A DNA stretch of 64,000 bases from Marinobacter orientalis (GCF_004792665.1 NZ_SRZX01000001.1:1-64000); one strand, 5' to 3'. Numbered from the stretch's first letter, positions 16,565 to 26,363 are shown. The notes: generated by a model from the letters alone, not told the origin. Numbers and translations: made by a program.

Positions 16565-18142
16565 ATGGAATTACAAGGCAAAATGCTGATCGGCCAACAG
16601 GCTGTTCAGGGATCCCGACAAGCAATACGCGCTATCAATCCATCTACCAATGAACATCTGGAGCCCGCCTATCCCGGGGGCACCGAGGAAGATGTAGCAA
16701 AAGCATGCGAACTGGCATGGGGCGCTTTTGACAGTTACCGTGAAACCACGCTGGAAGCACGGGCACAGTTCCTCGAGACAGTTGCTGACGAGATCGAAGC
16801 ACTTGGCGATACGCTGATTGCAAGGGCCGTCCTCGAGTCGGGCCTTCCCCAACAGCGAATTCAGGGAGAGCGCGGCCGTACCTGTAACCAGCTCCGACTG
16901 TTTGCCAGAACCGTACGCAACGGTGAGTGGCTGGATGTCCGTATTGATCCTGCCTTGCCGGACCGCCAGCCCATGCCACGCGCTGACCTGCGCCAGCGCC
17001 ACATTGCACTGGGCCCGGTGGCAGTCTTCGGTGCAAGCAACTTCCCGCTGGCTTTTTCAGTGGCAGGTGGCGATACGGCATCCGCGCTTGCGGCGGGGTG
17101 CCCGGTTATTGTGAAAGCGCACTCTGCGCATCCGGGAACCAGCGAACTGGTGGGCCGCGCGATTCAATCTGCTGTTGATCGCTGCGGCCTGCCCGAAGGC
17201 GTTTTTTCGCTTGTTTTCGATTCCGGTCTCGATGTGGGACAGGCCCTGGTCGCCCATCCCTGCATCAAGGCAGCGGGCTTTACCGGTTCCCGCAGCGGAG
17301 GCCTGGCCCTGAACAGAATCGCACAGTCACGGCCCGAGCCGATCCCCTTCTATGCCGAGATGAGTTCAATCAATCCGGTATTTGCACTGCCGGCTGCACT
17401 GGAGTCCCGCGGTGAAAAGATGGGCGAAGAATTTGTTGCTTCGCTGAACATGGGTGCTGGTCAGTTCTGCACCAATCCCGGACTGGTCATTGCAATCAAG
17501 GGCCAGGGCCTGGACAGCTTTGTCAGGGCAGCAAGCCGGGCGGTCAGTGACAGTGCTGCCCAAACGATGCTCACGCCCGGCATTCACCAGGCGTACAATG
17601 AGGGTGTGCAAACACTGGTTTCTGACAACGGGGCGCAAGAACTCGCGCATGGCCGGGAAGGGGCAGACCCTAACCAGTGTCAGACAAATCTGTTCGTGAC
17701 ATCGGCGTCCCACTTCCTCGAAGAACAGACCCTGCAAGAGGAGGTCTTCGGTGCTACTTCATTGATAGTGGAGTGTCAGGACGAAGCAGAACTTCACCGG
17801 GTTGCAGAATGCCTGGAGGGTCAACTGACCGCTACCCTGCAGATGGACGAGGCTGATACCGGAATGGCGCAGAGCCTGCTCCCGGTTCTGGAACGCAGGG
17901 CGGGCAGACTTCTGGTCAACGGCTGGCCAACGGGTGTCGAAGTCTGCGATGCCATGGTGCATGGAGGTCCTTTCCCTGCGACTTCAGATTCCCGCACCAC
18001 CTCCGTGGGCACTGCGGCCATTTTCCGCTTTCTGCGTCCGGTCTGTTACCAGAATCTGCCAGGCGCACTTCTGCCCGAGGCTTTGAGAGATAACAACCCG
18101 CTATCGCTCAAGCGTCTGGTAAACGGGGAACGTGAAAGCTGA
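16565..18142 (+). CDS. 2-oxoglutarate semialdehyde dehydrogenase (NADP-type aldehyde dehydrogenase)
   Basis: A 525-residue aldehyde dehydrogenase of the long alpha-ketoglutarate-semialdehyde dehydrogenase type. It shows the coenzyme segment [17 protein letters not shown], a general-base Glu264 in YAEMSSINP and the catalytic Cys near 302 in [10 protein letters not shown]. It would complete trans-4-hydroxyproline catabolism by oxidising 2-oxoglutarate semialdehyde to 2-oxoglutarate. AAGGAGAAGAGC directly precedes ATG 16565, and the gene lies 31 bases after the deaminase. Confidence 0.94.
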   Translation: MELQGKMLIGQQAVQGSRQAIRAINPSTNEHLEPAYPGGTEEDVAKACELAWGAFDSYRETTLEARAQFLETVADEIEALGDTLIARAVLESGLPQQRIQGERGRTCNQLRLFARTVRNGEWLDVRIDPALPDRQPMPRADLRQRHIALGPVAVFGASNFPLAFSVAGGDTASALAAGCPVIVKAHSAHPGTSELVGRAIQSAVDRCGLPEGVFSLVFDSGLDVGQALVAHPCIKAAGFTGSRSGGLALNRIAQSRPEPIPFYAEMSSINPVFALPAALESRGEKMGEEFVASLNMGAGQFCTNPGLVIAIKGQGLDSFVRAASRAVSDSAAQTMLTPGIHQAYNEGVQTLVSDNGAQELAHGREGADPNQCQTNLFVTSASHFLEEQTLQEEVFGATSLIVECQDEAELHRVAECLEGQLTATLQMDEADTGMAQSLLPVLERRAGRLLVNGWPTGVEVCDAMVHGGPFPATSDSRTTSVGTAAIFRFLRPVCYQNLPGALLPEALRDNNPLSLKRLVNGERES

Positions 18143-18157
18143 CTTGCTGCACTACCA

Positions 18158-18181
18158 CCGCTCGCGCTCCAGCGCGAGCGG
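18158..18181. terminator. Terminator-like hairpin between convergent genes
   Basis: Perfect 11-bp stem ccgctcgcgct / agcgcgagcgg with a 2-base loop, between the convergent semialdehyde dehydrogenase and GntR genes. It has no T-tract, so it is either a Rho-independent terminator of weak form or only a barrier. Confidence 0.5.
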
Positions 18182-18200
18182 CGCACTGCCAGCGGGATGA

Positions 18201-18902
18201 TTACCCGTGGTGCGTGTAGCGATTATCGGGCAGGTGCTCATACAGAGTTTGACAGACGCCGGTGAGATGTCTCTCAACCATATCGGCCACTTTGTCAGCG
18301 TCCCCTTCACGGCAAGCCTCGATAATGGCGCGATGTTCACGATCAGCTCTTTCCTTACCGTCCGACAGCGCCATTTGTAGGCGCAGATAGCGCTCTACCT
18401 TGTCATGAATTGAGCGGATCAGACTGATCAGAAACGGACGCTGGGCAGGTTCGTAAAGGCAGGCATGAAACTCCCAGTTCAGTTCGGCCCAGCGGCCTAC
18501 ATTGCTTTCATCCATGAATTCCTGACAGATTCGCTCGGCCTGAGCAAAGGTCGCTTCGGTCATGTGTGGCAGGGCCAAACGAACCGCCTTGACCTCAAGC
18601 AACACGCGAACCTCAAACATTTGCGCCAGTTCCGGCTCGGAGATCTTGGTCACAACCGCTCCCTTGTAACGCTGGAACATAACCAGGCCTTCGGCCTCCA
18701 GGCGTTTAAGCGCTTCGCGAACGGGTATCTTGCTGACCTTGAACATCTGTGCGATGTCGTCCTGACGTATTGGTTCACCTTCGTCGAGTTTGCCGGCGAT
18801 GATGGCTTCACGGAGGTGTTTGACGATCACTTCGGATGTCGAAGGGGCGGTGCTGAGGTCTGGAGCGTTGATCGGGTTAAGGGGCAAGGGACGCACTCTC
18901 AA
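18201..18902 (-). CDS. GntR-family (FadR/FCD subfamily) transcriptional regulator
   Basis: A 233-residue regulator. The N-terminal winged helix-turn-helix (about 20-85) includes IRQDDIAQMFKVSKIPVREA and LKRLEAEGLV; the C-terminal FCD effector domain follows (MFEVRVLLEVKAVRLALP, WEFHACLYEPAQRP, EHRAIIEACREGDADKVADM), with the Asp/His residues that bind metal or ligand in this group. It lies inside the hydroxyproline island, divergent from the D-amino-acid dehydrogenase gene. It is the obvious candidate to sense a hydroxyproline or pathway imine and control the surrounding units, including itself. Confidence 0.93.
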   Translation of the reverse strand: MRVRPLPLNPINAPDLSTAPSTSEVIVKHLREAIIAGKLDEGEPIRQDDIAQMFKVSKIPVREALKRLEAEGLVMFQRYKGAVVTKISEPELAQMFEVRVLLEVKAVRLALPHMTEATFAQAERICQEFMDESNVGRWAELNWEFHACLYEPAQRPFLISLIRSIHDKVERYLRLQMALSDGKERADREHRAIIEACREGDADKVADMVERHLTGVCQTLYEHLPDNRYTHHG

Positions 18903-18910
18903 AAACCGAA

Positions 18911-18934
18911 ATATTATATCTTATATACGAAATA
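18911..18934. promoter_or_regulatory. Candidate GntR operator at the gntR start
   Basis: On the minus strand this reads CTATTTCGTATATAAGATAT, matching the TATNTCGTATAC-type palindrome seen at 14443 and 18970. It is 9 bases upstream of the regulator's start codon, which suits autoregulation. Weaker match than the 14443 site. Confidence 0.45.
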
Positions 18935-18969
18935 GGCAACCCTGTTCCTTGCCTCCCTGCCAGCAAGGT

Positions 18970-18987
18970 TATATTGTATACTATTTA
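18970..18987. promoter_or_regulatory. Candidate GntR operator in front of the D-amino-acid dehydrogenase
   Basis: TATATTGTATACTATTTA with the same GTATAC centre (18976-18981) as the site before the epimerase operon, 24 bases upstream of the dehydrogenase start. A repressor bound here would cover the promoter. Confidence 0.55.
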
Positions 18988-19010
18988 TCGACGACATTTT
19001 TAAGGAATTT

Positions 19011-20315
19011 GTGGCTATGCAGCATGAGGCCAATGGGGACTCCAGCTCCAAACCCGATATCGCCATTGTTGGCGCGGGTATCATAGGTATAGCCTGCGCC
19101 CTGACGCTAAGTCAGAAAGGGCTGAAAGTTCTGGTGCTGGACAGTCAGGCGCCGGGCATGGGGGCATCCTATGGCAATGCCGGCCATATGGCGACGGAGC
19201 AGGTTTTCCCTATAGCCGATGCATCAATTCTGATGCGGCTGCCCGCAATGTTGCTGGATCCCATGGGGCCTCTTCGACTGGACTGGCGCTATCTTCCCAG
19301 GTCACTGCCATGGTTCACCAGATTACTCTGGAATCTCCGCCGGGCTCCCTACAACGCCAGCGTCTCCGGAATTCGCACTCTGAACCAGCACAGCCTGGAT
19401 GCCTGGCGCCGACTTCTCAACTCCGTGGATGGCAGGTATCTACTCAAGGAAGATGGCTCATTCCTGGTCTATGAGAACAAAGAAGCTGCCGCGGAGCTGG
19501 AGGCGCTTCGGTCGCGCATGGACACTCAGCACGTGGCGGTGGAGCATTGGCATGGTGACGCTATCAGAGGCGTTGCGCCTCAGCTGTCGGAAAACATTCG
19601 GGGCGGTCTGTTTTTCCCGGATACAGCGCACGTCATCAATCCCTTCCAGGTTGTTAACATGTTGGCGCAGGCAGCCAGGGCCAACGGCGTTACATTTGCA
19701 CAGGAAAACATAATATCGGGCCAGGTCGGCTCTGATGGTGTCATATTACAGGCGGAAAACTCATCCAGGTTCAGCGCCAGAAAAGTTCTCATTTCCTGCG
19801 GTGCCTATTCAGCCCCCCTCACCACAGCTCTGACCGGCACTAAAGTTCCGCTGGATACCGAGCGGGGCTACCACCTGATGCTTCCCAATGAGCGAGACCG
19901 CCTTCCCGTCGCGGTAACCTCTCTGGAACGCCGCTTCATCATGACCCCCCTTGATGACGGGCTGAGGCTGGCCGGGACGGTTGAGTTTGCTGGCCTCGAG
20001 CGGCCGCCCAATATGGAGCGAGCCTGGCAACTGCAAAAACTCAGCCGCGGACTTTTCAGAAGCGATCTCGATACAACCGAAGCCCAGCCCTGGATGGGCT
20101 TTCGCCCTTCCCTTCCCGACTCACTGCCTGTTATCGACAGTGTCAAGGATGGCAGGGTATTGCTGGCTTTCGGACATCACCACCTGGGCCTCACACAGGC
20201 CGCGGTGACAGCGGAAATCATCAGTCACCTGGCTGCACACGGGGCGTTCCAGTCTGCGGTATCGGATCAACGGATCCCCGACTTACTGCCCTATCGGCTA
20301 AACCGGTTTTCCTAG
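19011..20315 (+). CDS. FAD-dependent D-amino-acid dehydrogenase, probable cis-4-hydroxy-D-proline dehydrogenase
   Basis: A 434-residue DadA-type flavoprotein with an N-terminal dinucleotide-binding motif (DIAIVGAGIIGIACAL, about 16-31) and the LDSQAPGMGASYGNAGHMAT segment typical of DadA relatives. In context it should oxidise cis-4-hydroxy-D-proline, made by the epimerase, to 1-pyrroline-4-hydroxy-2-carboxylate and pass electrons to the respiratory chain. The start is GTG 19011 or ATG 19017; AAGGA at 19002-19006 can serve either. The TAG stop lies in a CTAG that begins a remnant of the same repeat end found at 1490. Confidence 0.9.
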   Translation: MAMQHEANGDSSSKPDIAIVGAGIIGIACALTLSQKGLKVLVLDSQAPGMGASYGNAGHMATEQVFPIADASILMRLPAMLLDPMGPLRLDWRYLPRSLPWFTRLLWNLRRAPYNASVSGIRTLNQHSLDAWRRLLNSVDGRYLLKEDGSFLVYENKEAAAELEALRSRMDTQHVAVEHWHGDAIRGVAPQLSENIRGGLFFPDTAHVINPFQVVNMLAQAARANGVTFAQENIISGQVGSDGVILQAENSSRFSARKVLISCGAYSAPLTTALTGTKVPLDTERGYHLMLPNERDRLPVAVTSLERRFIMTPLDDGLRLAGTVEFAGLERPPNMERAWQLQKLSRGLFRSDLDTTEAQPWMGFRPSLPDSLPVIDSVKDGRVLLAFGHHHLGLTQAAVTAEIISHLAAHGAFQSAVSDQRIPDLLPYRLNRFS

Positions 20316-20334
20316 TGTCGCGTCTGGCCAATTC
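20312..20334 (+). repeat. Solitary remnant of the MITE terminal repeat
   Basis: The 23 bases from 20312 (ctagtgtcgcgtctggccaa, then ttc) match the terminal repeat of the 1490-1758 element at 21 of 23 positions. The partner end is not found in the following 70 bases. It begins exactly at the TAG stop of the preceding gene, as does the other element. Confidence 0.65.
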
Positions 20335-20386
20335 CAGCCCACCGATCCAGTAACCGGTTCAAGGGGTCCTGAAGCGGCAGGGGCAT

Positions 20387-21400
20387 TCAAACGACCTGTA
20401 CCAGGAGCTTCTGCAGGTCAGAGTAGAGAGCTTCGGAAATCTCCACACCATTTTCCAGACTTCGTTTGCGGGCGGCATAGCGACGCTGTGAAGGTAATCG
20501 TGCGCCTTGTGCCTGTATGTTGTCGAAGAGGGTTTCAGCGCGAGCCAGATGCTGATCGGCTGCCGGGCCGAGAAAACGCCGGGGATCGAGCGCAATCACC
20601 AGTTCTCCATGATGGGGTAAGGATTTCGTACCGTCGTCCCAGGCCAGCGACTCGACACTTGTCAGATCTCCAATCAGGGGCCCGGCAACCAATTCGACCA
20701 TGGCCGCCAGTGCCGACCCCTTGTGCCCGCCAAACGTCCGCATGGCACCCTCCAGAACTGCTCCCGGGTCAGTGCTCGGCTGACCATTAATATCAACGCC
20801 CCAACCTGGCGGGATTTCCTTACCGGCACGACGATGCAGCTCGATGTCGCCGCGTGCGATAACACTGGTGGCAAAGTCGAATACGAAAGGATCTTTGCCG
20901 GCTCGGGGCCAACCAAAGGCAATGGGGTTAGTGCCAAAGACAGGTTTGTGACCACCCTCTGGCGCCACCCCTGCCTGACTGGGGGTGAATGCCAGTGCCA
21001 CCAGGCCGGCATCGGTAATTTGCTCAATTTCAACCCAGAGCGCGGAAAAATGCACACAATGGTTGATGGCGAGGGCAGCAATGCCGTTATCCCGCGTTTT
21101 CTGCACCAGGATCGGCAAACCGGCGTCGAAAGCCAATTGCGAAAACCCGCCGCGGGCATCCACCTTTACAATCGAAGGTGCCTGATCGACTATGCCGGGC
21201 TTCGCATCGGGGATTACCTTGCCGGCCTTGAGGGTTTCAATAATGCCGAGCAGCCGGTACAGACCGTGGGAGTGACATTCATCCCGCTGGCCCGCCACGA
21301 TGGTGTCAGTCACCGCCTGAGCGTGATCAACGCTGAACCCGTGCCGAAGCAGAATATCCCGCGACAAATCTTCCAGTTCTTTCACGCTTAAACGAGTCAT
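20387..21400 (-). CDS. Ldh2/malate dehydrogenase-2 family imine reductase, probable 1-pyrroline-2-carboxylate reductase
   Basis: A 337-residue NAD(P)-dependent enzyme of the malate/L-lactate dehydrogenase-2 (YlbC/DpkA) family, a fold separate from classical LDH. Family features are ILLRHGFSVDHAQAVTD, RDECHSHGLYRL, the catalytic His region AINHCVHFSALWVE, and TNPIAFGWPRAG followed by DFATSVIARGDIE. DpkA-type members reduce cyclic imines, 1-piperideine-2- and 1-pyrroline-2-carboxylate. As last gene of the operon after two hydroxyproline dehydratases it most likely reduces 1-pyrroline-2-carboxylate to L-proline. It is 61 bases after the preceding gene. Confidence 0.88.
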   Translation of the reverse strand: MTRLSVKELEDLSRDILLRHGFSVDHAQAVTDTIVAGQRDECHSHGLYRLLGIIETLKAGKVIPDAKPGIVDQAPSIVKVDARGGFSQLAFDAGLPILVQKTRDNGIAALAINHCVHFSALWVEIEQITDAGLVALAFTPSQAGVAPEGGHKPVFGTNPIAFGWPRAGKDPFVFDFATSVIARGDIELHRRAGKEIPPGWGVDINGQPSTDPGAVLEGAMRTFGGHKGSALAAMVELVAGPLIGDLTSVESLAWDDGTKSLPHHGELVIALDPRRFLGPAADQHLARAETLFDNIQAQGARLPSQRRYAARKRSLENGVEISEALYSDLQKLLVQVV

Positions 21401-21461
21401 TATGGTCTCTTCAATGCCTGACCCCGGTATCCGGGGTCGTTCTGTTTGTTATCGGTGGCCA

Positions 21462-22490
21462 CTAGGCCCCGGGCCAGGTGTCCGAAAGCCGGTAGCCTTC
21501 CGGCCACGGATCGCCCGGATCCAACATGTGCTGGTGGGTGCCTGTGATCCAGGCGCGCCCGGAAATACAGGGCACTATGGCGGGGCGACCGGCTATTTCA
21601 GTCGCGCTGTCGATCCGGCAGAGGAATTCCGAACCGATGATTGACCGCCCGATCAACCGCTCACCAACGCCCAGCTGACCTTTGGCATGCAGCACCGCCA
21701 TGCGCGCAGAACAGCCTGTGCCGGTGGGAGAGCGGTCAATTTTACCGGGCCTGATTACAACGGCATTGGTGGAAACAGCTACACCATTTTCCTGTTTCAA
21801 CGGCGCGGCGATCTGGCAAAAGGAAATATGATCCCAGTCCGGATTCAGGGGGTGGACGAAGCCCAGCTGCTCATTCGCCGCTCTGGTGATTTTCAGGCCC
21901 GTTTCCACCAAATCAGCGGCTTCGCTCGCATCCAGCGAAAATCCAAGACGCTCTGCGTCGACGATAACGAAACTGTCTCCGCCATAGGCAGTGTCAACCT
22001 GCAAGGATCCAACGCCTTCGACCTCGATCCAGGCATCGAGTCTGTCAGCAAAAGAAGTCACGTTTCGAACTTCGACTCTTTCGGCTTTGCCGTCTTTACA
22101 TTGGGCAACCACTTCAATCAATCCACCAGGCGCCTCCAGAACCAGACGGGTTTCCGGCTCAGTCATGGGCAAAATGCCGCTATCCAGCAATACCGTGGCC
22201 ACGCAAAGCGAATTGGACCCTGACATTGGGGGCGTATCTGCCGGTTCCATGATAATCCAGGCCATTTGCGCGTCAGGATGTTTTGCGGGCACCAGCAGAT
22301 TCACATGGCGGAACACGCCTCCGCGTGGTTCATTGAGCATGAAATTGCGCAGAACCTGGTCTTTGGCAATCCAGCGCGACTGCTGCCAAAGGGTATCACC
22401 GGGAGGAGGAGCCACACCGCCAACAATGACATCGCCGACTTCACCCTCAGCATGGCAACTAACCACATGAATGATCTTGTTTGAACGCAT
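21462..22490 (-). CDS. Proline racemase-family protein, probable trans-3-hydroxy-L-proline dehydratase (Ser/Thr type)
   Basis: A 342-residue paralogue of the epimerase encoded at 14532. The position of the first catalytic Cys holds Ser90 ([10 protein letters not shown]) and the second holds Thr256 (RSPTGTGCS), so neither cysteine remains. Loss of the second Cys to Thr is known in trans-3-hydroxy-L-proline dehydratases (human L3HYPDH type), where one base removes the alpha proton and water is eliminated. A Ser in the first site is less usual to my knowledge. The product 1-pyrroline-2-carboxylate would be used by the next gene. It starts 8 bases after the ATPase stop. Confidence 0.85.
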   Translation of the reverse strand: MRSNKIIHVVSCHAEGEVGDVIVGGVAPPPGDTLWQQSRWIAKDQVLRNFMLNEPRGGVFRHVNLLVPAKHPDAQMAWIIMEPADTPPMSGSNSLCVATVLLDSGILPMTEPETRLVLEAPGGLIEVVAQCKDGKAERVEVRNVTSFADRLDAWIEVEGVGSLQVDTAYGGDSFVIVDAERLGFSLDASEAADLVETGLKITRAANEQLGFVHPLNPDWDHISFCQIAAPLKQENGVAVSTNAVVIRPGKIDRSPTGTGCSARMAVLHAKGQLGVGERLIGRSIIGSEFLCRIDSATEIAGRPAIVPCISGRAWITGTHQHMLDPGDPWPEGYRLSDTWPGA

Positions 22491-22498
22491 GAGTGCCT

Positions 22499-23221
22499 CT
22501 AGCTGACCGATTTCAGGAAGGCGATTGTTTCCGGCTTCTGGGGATTATTGATCACCTGGTCGGGGGTACCTATCTCATGGACGAGCCCGTTCCGGAAAAA
22601 GGCCACACGATCGGATACGTCGCGGGCAAAATGTATCTCATGAGTTACCAGCACCATGGTCATGCCATCGTCGGCAAGCATACGTACCGTATCCAGAACT
22701 TCGCCAACCAGTTGGGGATCCAGCGCGGAGGTCGCTTCATCAAAAAGCATATAGTCTGGCGACATCGCCAGCGCACGGGCGATGGCCATACGCTGCTGCT
22801 GACCACCGGAAAGCGTGCCAGGGAACACCTTGATCTTGTCACCAAGGCCAACATGGTTCAGTTGATTTACTGCCACCTCCTCGGCCTCGGCGCGGCTTTT
22901 TCCAAGAACTTTCCGTGGCGCCAGCATCACGTTTTCCAGCACCGTCAGGTGCGGAAAGGCATTCCACTGCTGGAAGACAATACCGATCTTCTGCCTCAGC
23001 TTGTTTATATCCGTGCCTTTGTCATGGACCTCCGTTCCATCCACCCTGATGGAACCGCTCTGAATCTTTTCCAGTCCGTTAATACACATCAGTAATGTCG
23101 ACTTACCGGAGCCCGATCCACCGATGATGGATACGACCTCTCCTTTATCGACTGTCAGATCTACGCCCTTGATCACTTCAAGGTCACCGAAGGACTTGTG
23201 TACTTTATTGATCTCAATCAT
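22499..23221 (-). CDS. ABC transporter ATPase, polar amino acid type
   Basis: A 240-residue ATPase of the GlnQ/HisP group, started at ATG 23221, which overlaps the upstream permease stop (ATGATTGA); the frame's GTG at 23251 is inside the permease. It carries Walker [10 protein letters not shown], the Q-loop in [17 protein letters not shown], the ABC signature [15 protein letters not shown], Walker [14 protein letters not shown] and the H-loop VTHEI. It powers uptake by the two adjacent permeases. The operon position with 3-hydroxyproline enzymes points to hydroxyproline as substrate. Confidence 0.95.
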   Translation of the reverse strand: MIEINKVHKSFGDLEVIKGVDLTVDKGEVVSIIGGSGSGKSTLLMCINGLEKIQSGSIRVDGTEVHDKGTDINKLRQKIGIVFQQWNAFPHLTVLENVMLAPRKVLGKSRAEAEEVAVNQLNHVGLGDKIKVFPGTLSGGQQQRMAIARALAMSPDYMLFDEATSALDPQLVGEVLDTVRMLADDGMTMVLVTHEIHFARDVSDRVAFFRNGLVHEIGTPDQVINNPQKPETIAFLKSVS

Positions 23222-23870
23222 TTTCCTGCCACCTTGTTTCCAGCCGGGCACCCAGGCGGGAGACCACGAGACTGATGACGTAATAAATCAGCCCTGCAAT
23301 GCAAAGCACCAATAAAGGTTCCTGGATGCGCGTGACGACGATTTGGGAGGCGCGCAGCAGTTCGATAATACCAATCCACATGACCAGAGCTGTATCCTTC
23401 ATTGTCGATAACACGACGTTTAACCATCCCGGAAAGGCTATCCGCGTCGCCATTGGAAAAACGATATAACGCAGATCCTGACTGTAGGTCAGACCCAGTG
23501 AGCGGGCAGCACGACGAACAGTCATGGGTACGGCGAGAACACCGCTTCGAACTATTTCCGTGCAAAACGCCGCAGAGTAGACTCCCAGCACGATGCAGCC
23601 GACAGCAAATGCACTCCAGTCCAGGCCGACGATACTTTTAAGTGAATTAAACAGAACGAACTGAATCAGCAATGGCACACTGCGAAATGCGTCAAGCACC
23701 CACCCCAGTGGTCGTGAAGCGTTTGGCATCAGCGCGCGCAGAAGCCCGAAGACAACACCGGCTATGGTGCCCAGCAGCATGGCCCAGAAAGTCAGTTGCA
23801 GAGTGACCCAGGCTCCGTGTAAGAGGAAGAGCAGATCACTCATTGTGAGGCTGGTGGATAACATGTTCAC
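23214..23870 (-). CDS. ABC transporter permease, polar amino acid type (second)
   Basis: A 218-residue HisM/GlnP-like permease with about five transmembrane segments. The EAA loop region reads VRRAARSLGLTYSQDLRYIV, the contact site for the ATPase. It starts 4 bases after the preceding permease and overlaps the ATPase gene by 8 bases, indicating translational coupling. It forms a heterodimeric channel with the product of 23875-24540. Confidence 0.93.
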   Translation of the reverse strand: MNMLSTSLTMSDLLFLLHGAWVTLQLTFWAMLLGTIAGVVFGLLRALMPNASRPLGWVLDAFRSVPLLIQFVLFNSLKSIVGLDWSAFAVGCIVLGVYSAAFCTEIVRSGVLAVPMTVRRAARSLGLTYSQDLRYIVFPMATRIAFPGWLNVVLSTMKDTALVMWIGIIELLRASQIVVTRIQEPLLVLCIAGLIYYVISLVVSRLGARLETRWQEND

Positions 23871-23874
23871 GTCC

Positions 23875-24540
23875 TCAATAACGGAAAAGGCGCCAAGACA
23901 GAAGCCGGGCTACGATGACGATCAGCTTTGCAGTCACGTAATAAAGTACGGCTGCCAAAGCAAAGAACTCGAAGGTGCGATAGGTCCTGACGTTGTATTC
24001 CTGGGCGACACCGGTAATGTCGTTATTGAGACCGACGATGACACCCAGCGAGGTCATCAATACGGCCCACACCATTTGATTGGTTATCGGATAGAAAACA
24101 ACACGCAGCATTTGCGGCACGACTATCAGACGGTAGGTTTGATAGGCAGTCATTCCCAATGACCTCGCCGCAAACCTCTGGGTCTCGGGCACCGCCTTCA
24201 GACCTCCGCGGAAGTTTTCAGCCAGGTAACCCGCATTATTGAACGATATTCCAATAACCAATGCCGCCCAGGAGCTGACATGAAAGCCGAAGGCACCAAC
24301 ACCGAAGTACATCAGGTAGATCTGGAACAGCGCCGGCGTATTACGTGCAATGGAAACCCATGTGTTAGCGATTCCATTCAGCAAAGGGTTCCTGGTTTCC
24401 CGCATCACCGCCAGGATCAAAGCAATCAGTACACCGAAGATCATTGACAGGGCTGCGGTATTGAAAGTGACGACAGCACCGTTGAGTAGATCAGGAAGAG
24501 CTTTTAGAGCCGCCCCCCATTGGAACGTGTAGTCGAACAT
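23875..24540 (-). CDS. ABC transporter permease, polar amino acid type (first)
   Basis: A 221-residue HisQ/GlnP-like permease; the first helix is followed by LNGAVVTFNTAALSMIFGVL, and the EAA loop is ETQRFAARSLGMTAYQTYRL. It lies 3 bases after the aconitase-X stop codon, so enzyme and transporter are translated from one message. It pairs with the next permease. Confidence 0.93.
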   Translation of the reverse strand: MFDYTFQWGAALKALPDLLNGAVVTFNTAALSMIFGVLIALILAVMRETRNPLLNGIANTWVSIARNTPALFQIYLMYFGVGAFGFHVSSWAALVIGISFNNAGYLAENFRGGLKAVPETQRFAARSLGMTAYQTYRLIVVPQMLRVVFYPITNQMVWAVLMTSLGVIVGLNNDITGVAQEYNVRTYRTFEFFALAAVLYYVTAKLIVIVARLLSWRLFRY

Positions 24541-24543
24541 GGC

Positions 24544-26310
24544 TCAACAGATTCCTTTTGGTTCGGTAGAAACGGCCAGCCATGCCGGGAGCTGCCCGCT
24601 GGCCTGACCACTGCAGGCGGCATCAACACACGCAGCGAGGCTGCCAAAATGCACTTTGCGACCAATCAGGTTGGGAGCGTAATGCGCATATTTTCCCGAG
24701 TTGGTCATTAACGTCCGCGCGGCTGGCGGTATCACCGGCTCGCCAAGCATGCACCAGCAGGTGTCATTGATCAGCAAGGCACCGAATGCCTCTAACACCG
24801 CGATGTATCCGGCAGCGCGCGCCTGCTCGTGCACGGCACGTCCCAGTGTTACCGCCAGGACAACGTCCGGATGCTTGGTACGCCCGTTGCACAACTCGGC
24901 AAGCATTGCGCATTCGGTCAGGGAAAAGTGCGGGTTACCAAGTGCCACCAGATCTACCTGAGGGTCCTCGGCACCGTTCAGCTCATTCCAGCTGGCGAGA
25001 AGGTCAACCGGTTCAACACGCAGCTTTCTGCGGGGCGACTTTCCGCCGCAAGCCATAGCAACTGTCGCAGCCTCGGGGGTGACGCCGGTAATATGAAACA
25101 TGGGCGCGGCAGAGCTCGTCGCAAAGGCCGCACCAAAGGCCTTGAGGTCATCGAGACCAGGCCCGGCTTCTTCAAGACCACAAATTACCGGGACTGATGC
25201 TCCCGTGAGCAGGCCAACGTGGTAGCCGAGCAAAGGCCAGAAAGCGTCGTCCGAACCATTGAGCAGGGGAACATCAATACGGACCGCTGCATGGCGATTC
25301 TCATCAAGGTGGCAGCCAGTCAGCGGAGCCCGGCCGGTGAGCGCTATGCAGATGTCGAGGTAGTCCGGGTATTTCTGGGTTCGCGCACCAAGGACACTGT
25401 TGGCATAAACCACGGCATTGGACTCGGCCCATACAATCTGCTCAGAAGCTTTCGGAGCGCTATCAAGAAGATAGGGAGCGCAGGTGAAACTCAGTTGAGC
25501 CCCCATATCCATGTAGGCGTCTGCGAGTGCGCTGGCGGGTTCCCCGAGTGCGGTATCGACCCCCATTTTTCGCCAGCGACGCTGGTCGACCGAAATGGAA
25601 TTGAGGGTAGTCGGGATGCGCACCCTGGCTCCCCGGTTTTTAAGCTTATTGGCAAAAAGCAGACATGCCGGCCCTGTGTAGATGCAGCCGTCAATATGAG
25701 CCTGCGTGACGTCGATCAGCTTGTGTGCCCGCTGGAGACTGGCCATGCGCAGGATTATGCGCATGGCAATTTGCGCAGCCTCGCCATGGCTGCCATCGAG
25801 TAGGGAACGATCTGTCTCATCGAGTTCGACAGTCGTATCTTCGGTACCCGATTCGTCAGCTGTTACGTCGTCCCGGCTGACACCGGGCTCAGCGTCGAAC
25901 AGGTGCAGGCGGCTTCCCTGAATGCGGCCAAACCGGGCAAACTGAAGCTTCGCGAAAGACTGTTCATCGAGATGAAGGACCGGGATCGATCTGCCGAACA
26001 GAGTATCGGCGATAATGACACCCAGGGTGAGTATCTCTTCCCGTTCTGAAAACACAAGAGCTGCCGGCGCATGACCGTTTGTAATCAGCTCGAGCAAGAT
26101 ACTGCTGCCAGTGCAGGACCCCCTTCCACCGGGTATAGCCAGAATCCGTCCAGCGACATTCTGGCCGCTCAGCGAATGATGCTGATCTATAACGTCACCC
26201 GTGGAGGGGTCGATTCCGCCCCAGAAACTCAAGCCAGCATTGGCATACAGTACTTCACCCTCGGCCTTACCTGTGACTAGACTGCGTCCGGAAAGTGGCA
26301 CATCAGGCAT
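24544..26310 (-). CDS. Aconitase X (DUF126-DUF521 fusion), probable cis-3-hydroxy-L-proline dehydratase
   Basis: A 588-residue single-chain aconitase X. The N-terminal ~135 residues are the swivel-like DUF126 domain with the conserved serine loop PGGRGSCTGSS; the rest is the aconitase-like DUF521 domain. Fused bacterial AcnX proteins of this kind have been shown to dehydrate cis-3-hydroxy-L-proline to 1-pyrroline-2-carboxylate, using an iron-sulfur cluster. It is encoded between the binding protein and the first permease of an ABC importer, in the same operon as a proline-racemase-type dehydratase and an imine reductase, which supports this role over a mevalonate-pathway AcnX role. It starts 53 bases after the binding-protein stop. 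Confidence 0.9.
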   Translation of the reverse strand: MPDVPLSGRSLVTGKAEGEVLYANAGLSFWGGIDPSTGDVIDQHHSLSGQNVAGRILAIPGGRGSCTGSSILLELITNGHAPAALVFSEREEILTLGVIIADTLFGRSIPVLHLDEQSFAKLQFARFGRIQGSRLHLFDAEPGVSRDDVTADESGTEDTTVELDETDRSLLDGSHGEAAQIAMRIILRMASLQRAHKLIDVTQAHIDGCIYTGPACLLFANKLKNRGARVRIPTTLNSISVDQRRWRKMGVDTALGEPASALADAYMDMGAQLSFTCAPYLLDSAPKASEQIVWAESNAVVYANSVLGARTQKYPDYLDICIALTGRAPLTGCHLDENRHAAVRIDVPLLNGSDDAFWPLLGYHVGLLTGASVPVICGLEEAGPGLDDLKAFGAAFATSSAAPMFHITGVTPEAATVAMACGGKSPRRKLRVEPVDLLASWNELNGAEDPQVDLVALGNPHFSLTECAMLAELCNGRTKHPDVVLAVTLGRAVHEQARAAGYIAVLEAFGALLINDTCWCMLGEPVIPPAARTLMTNSGKYAHYAPNLIGRKVHFGSLAACVDAACSGQASGQLPAWLAVSTEPKGIC

Positions 26311-26363
26311 CTGCTACTCCATTTCAGCCAAAGAACTGAGGCGACAATTACTGCCAGAAATGA

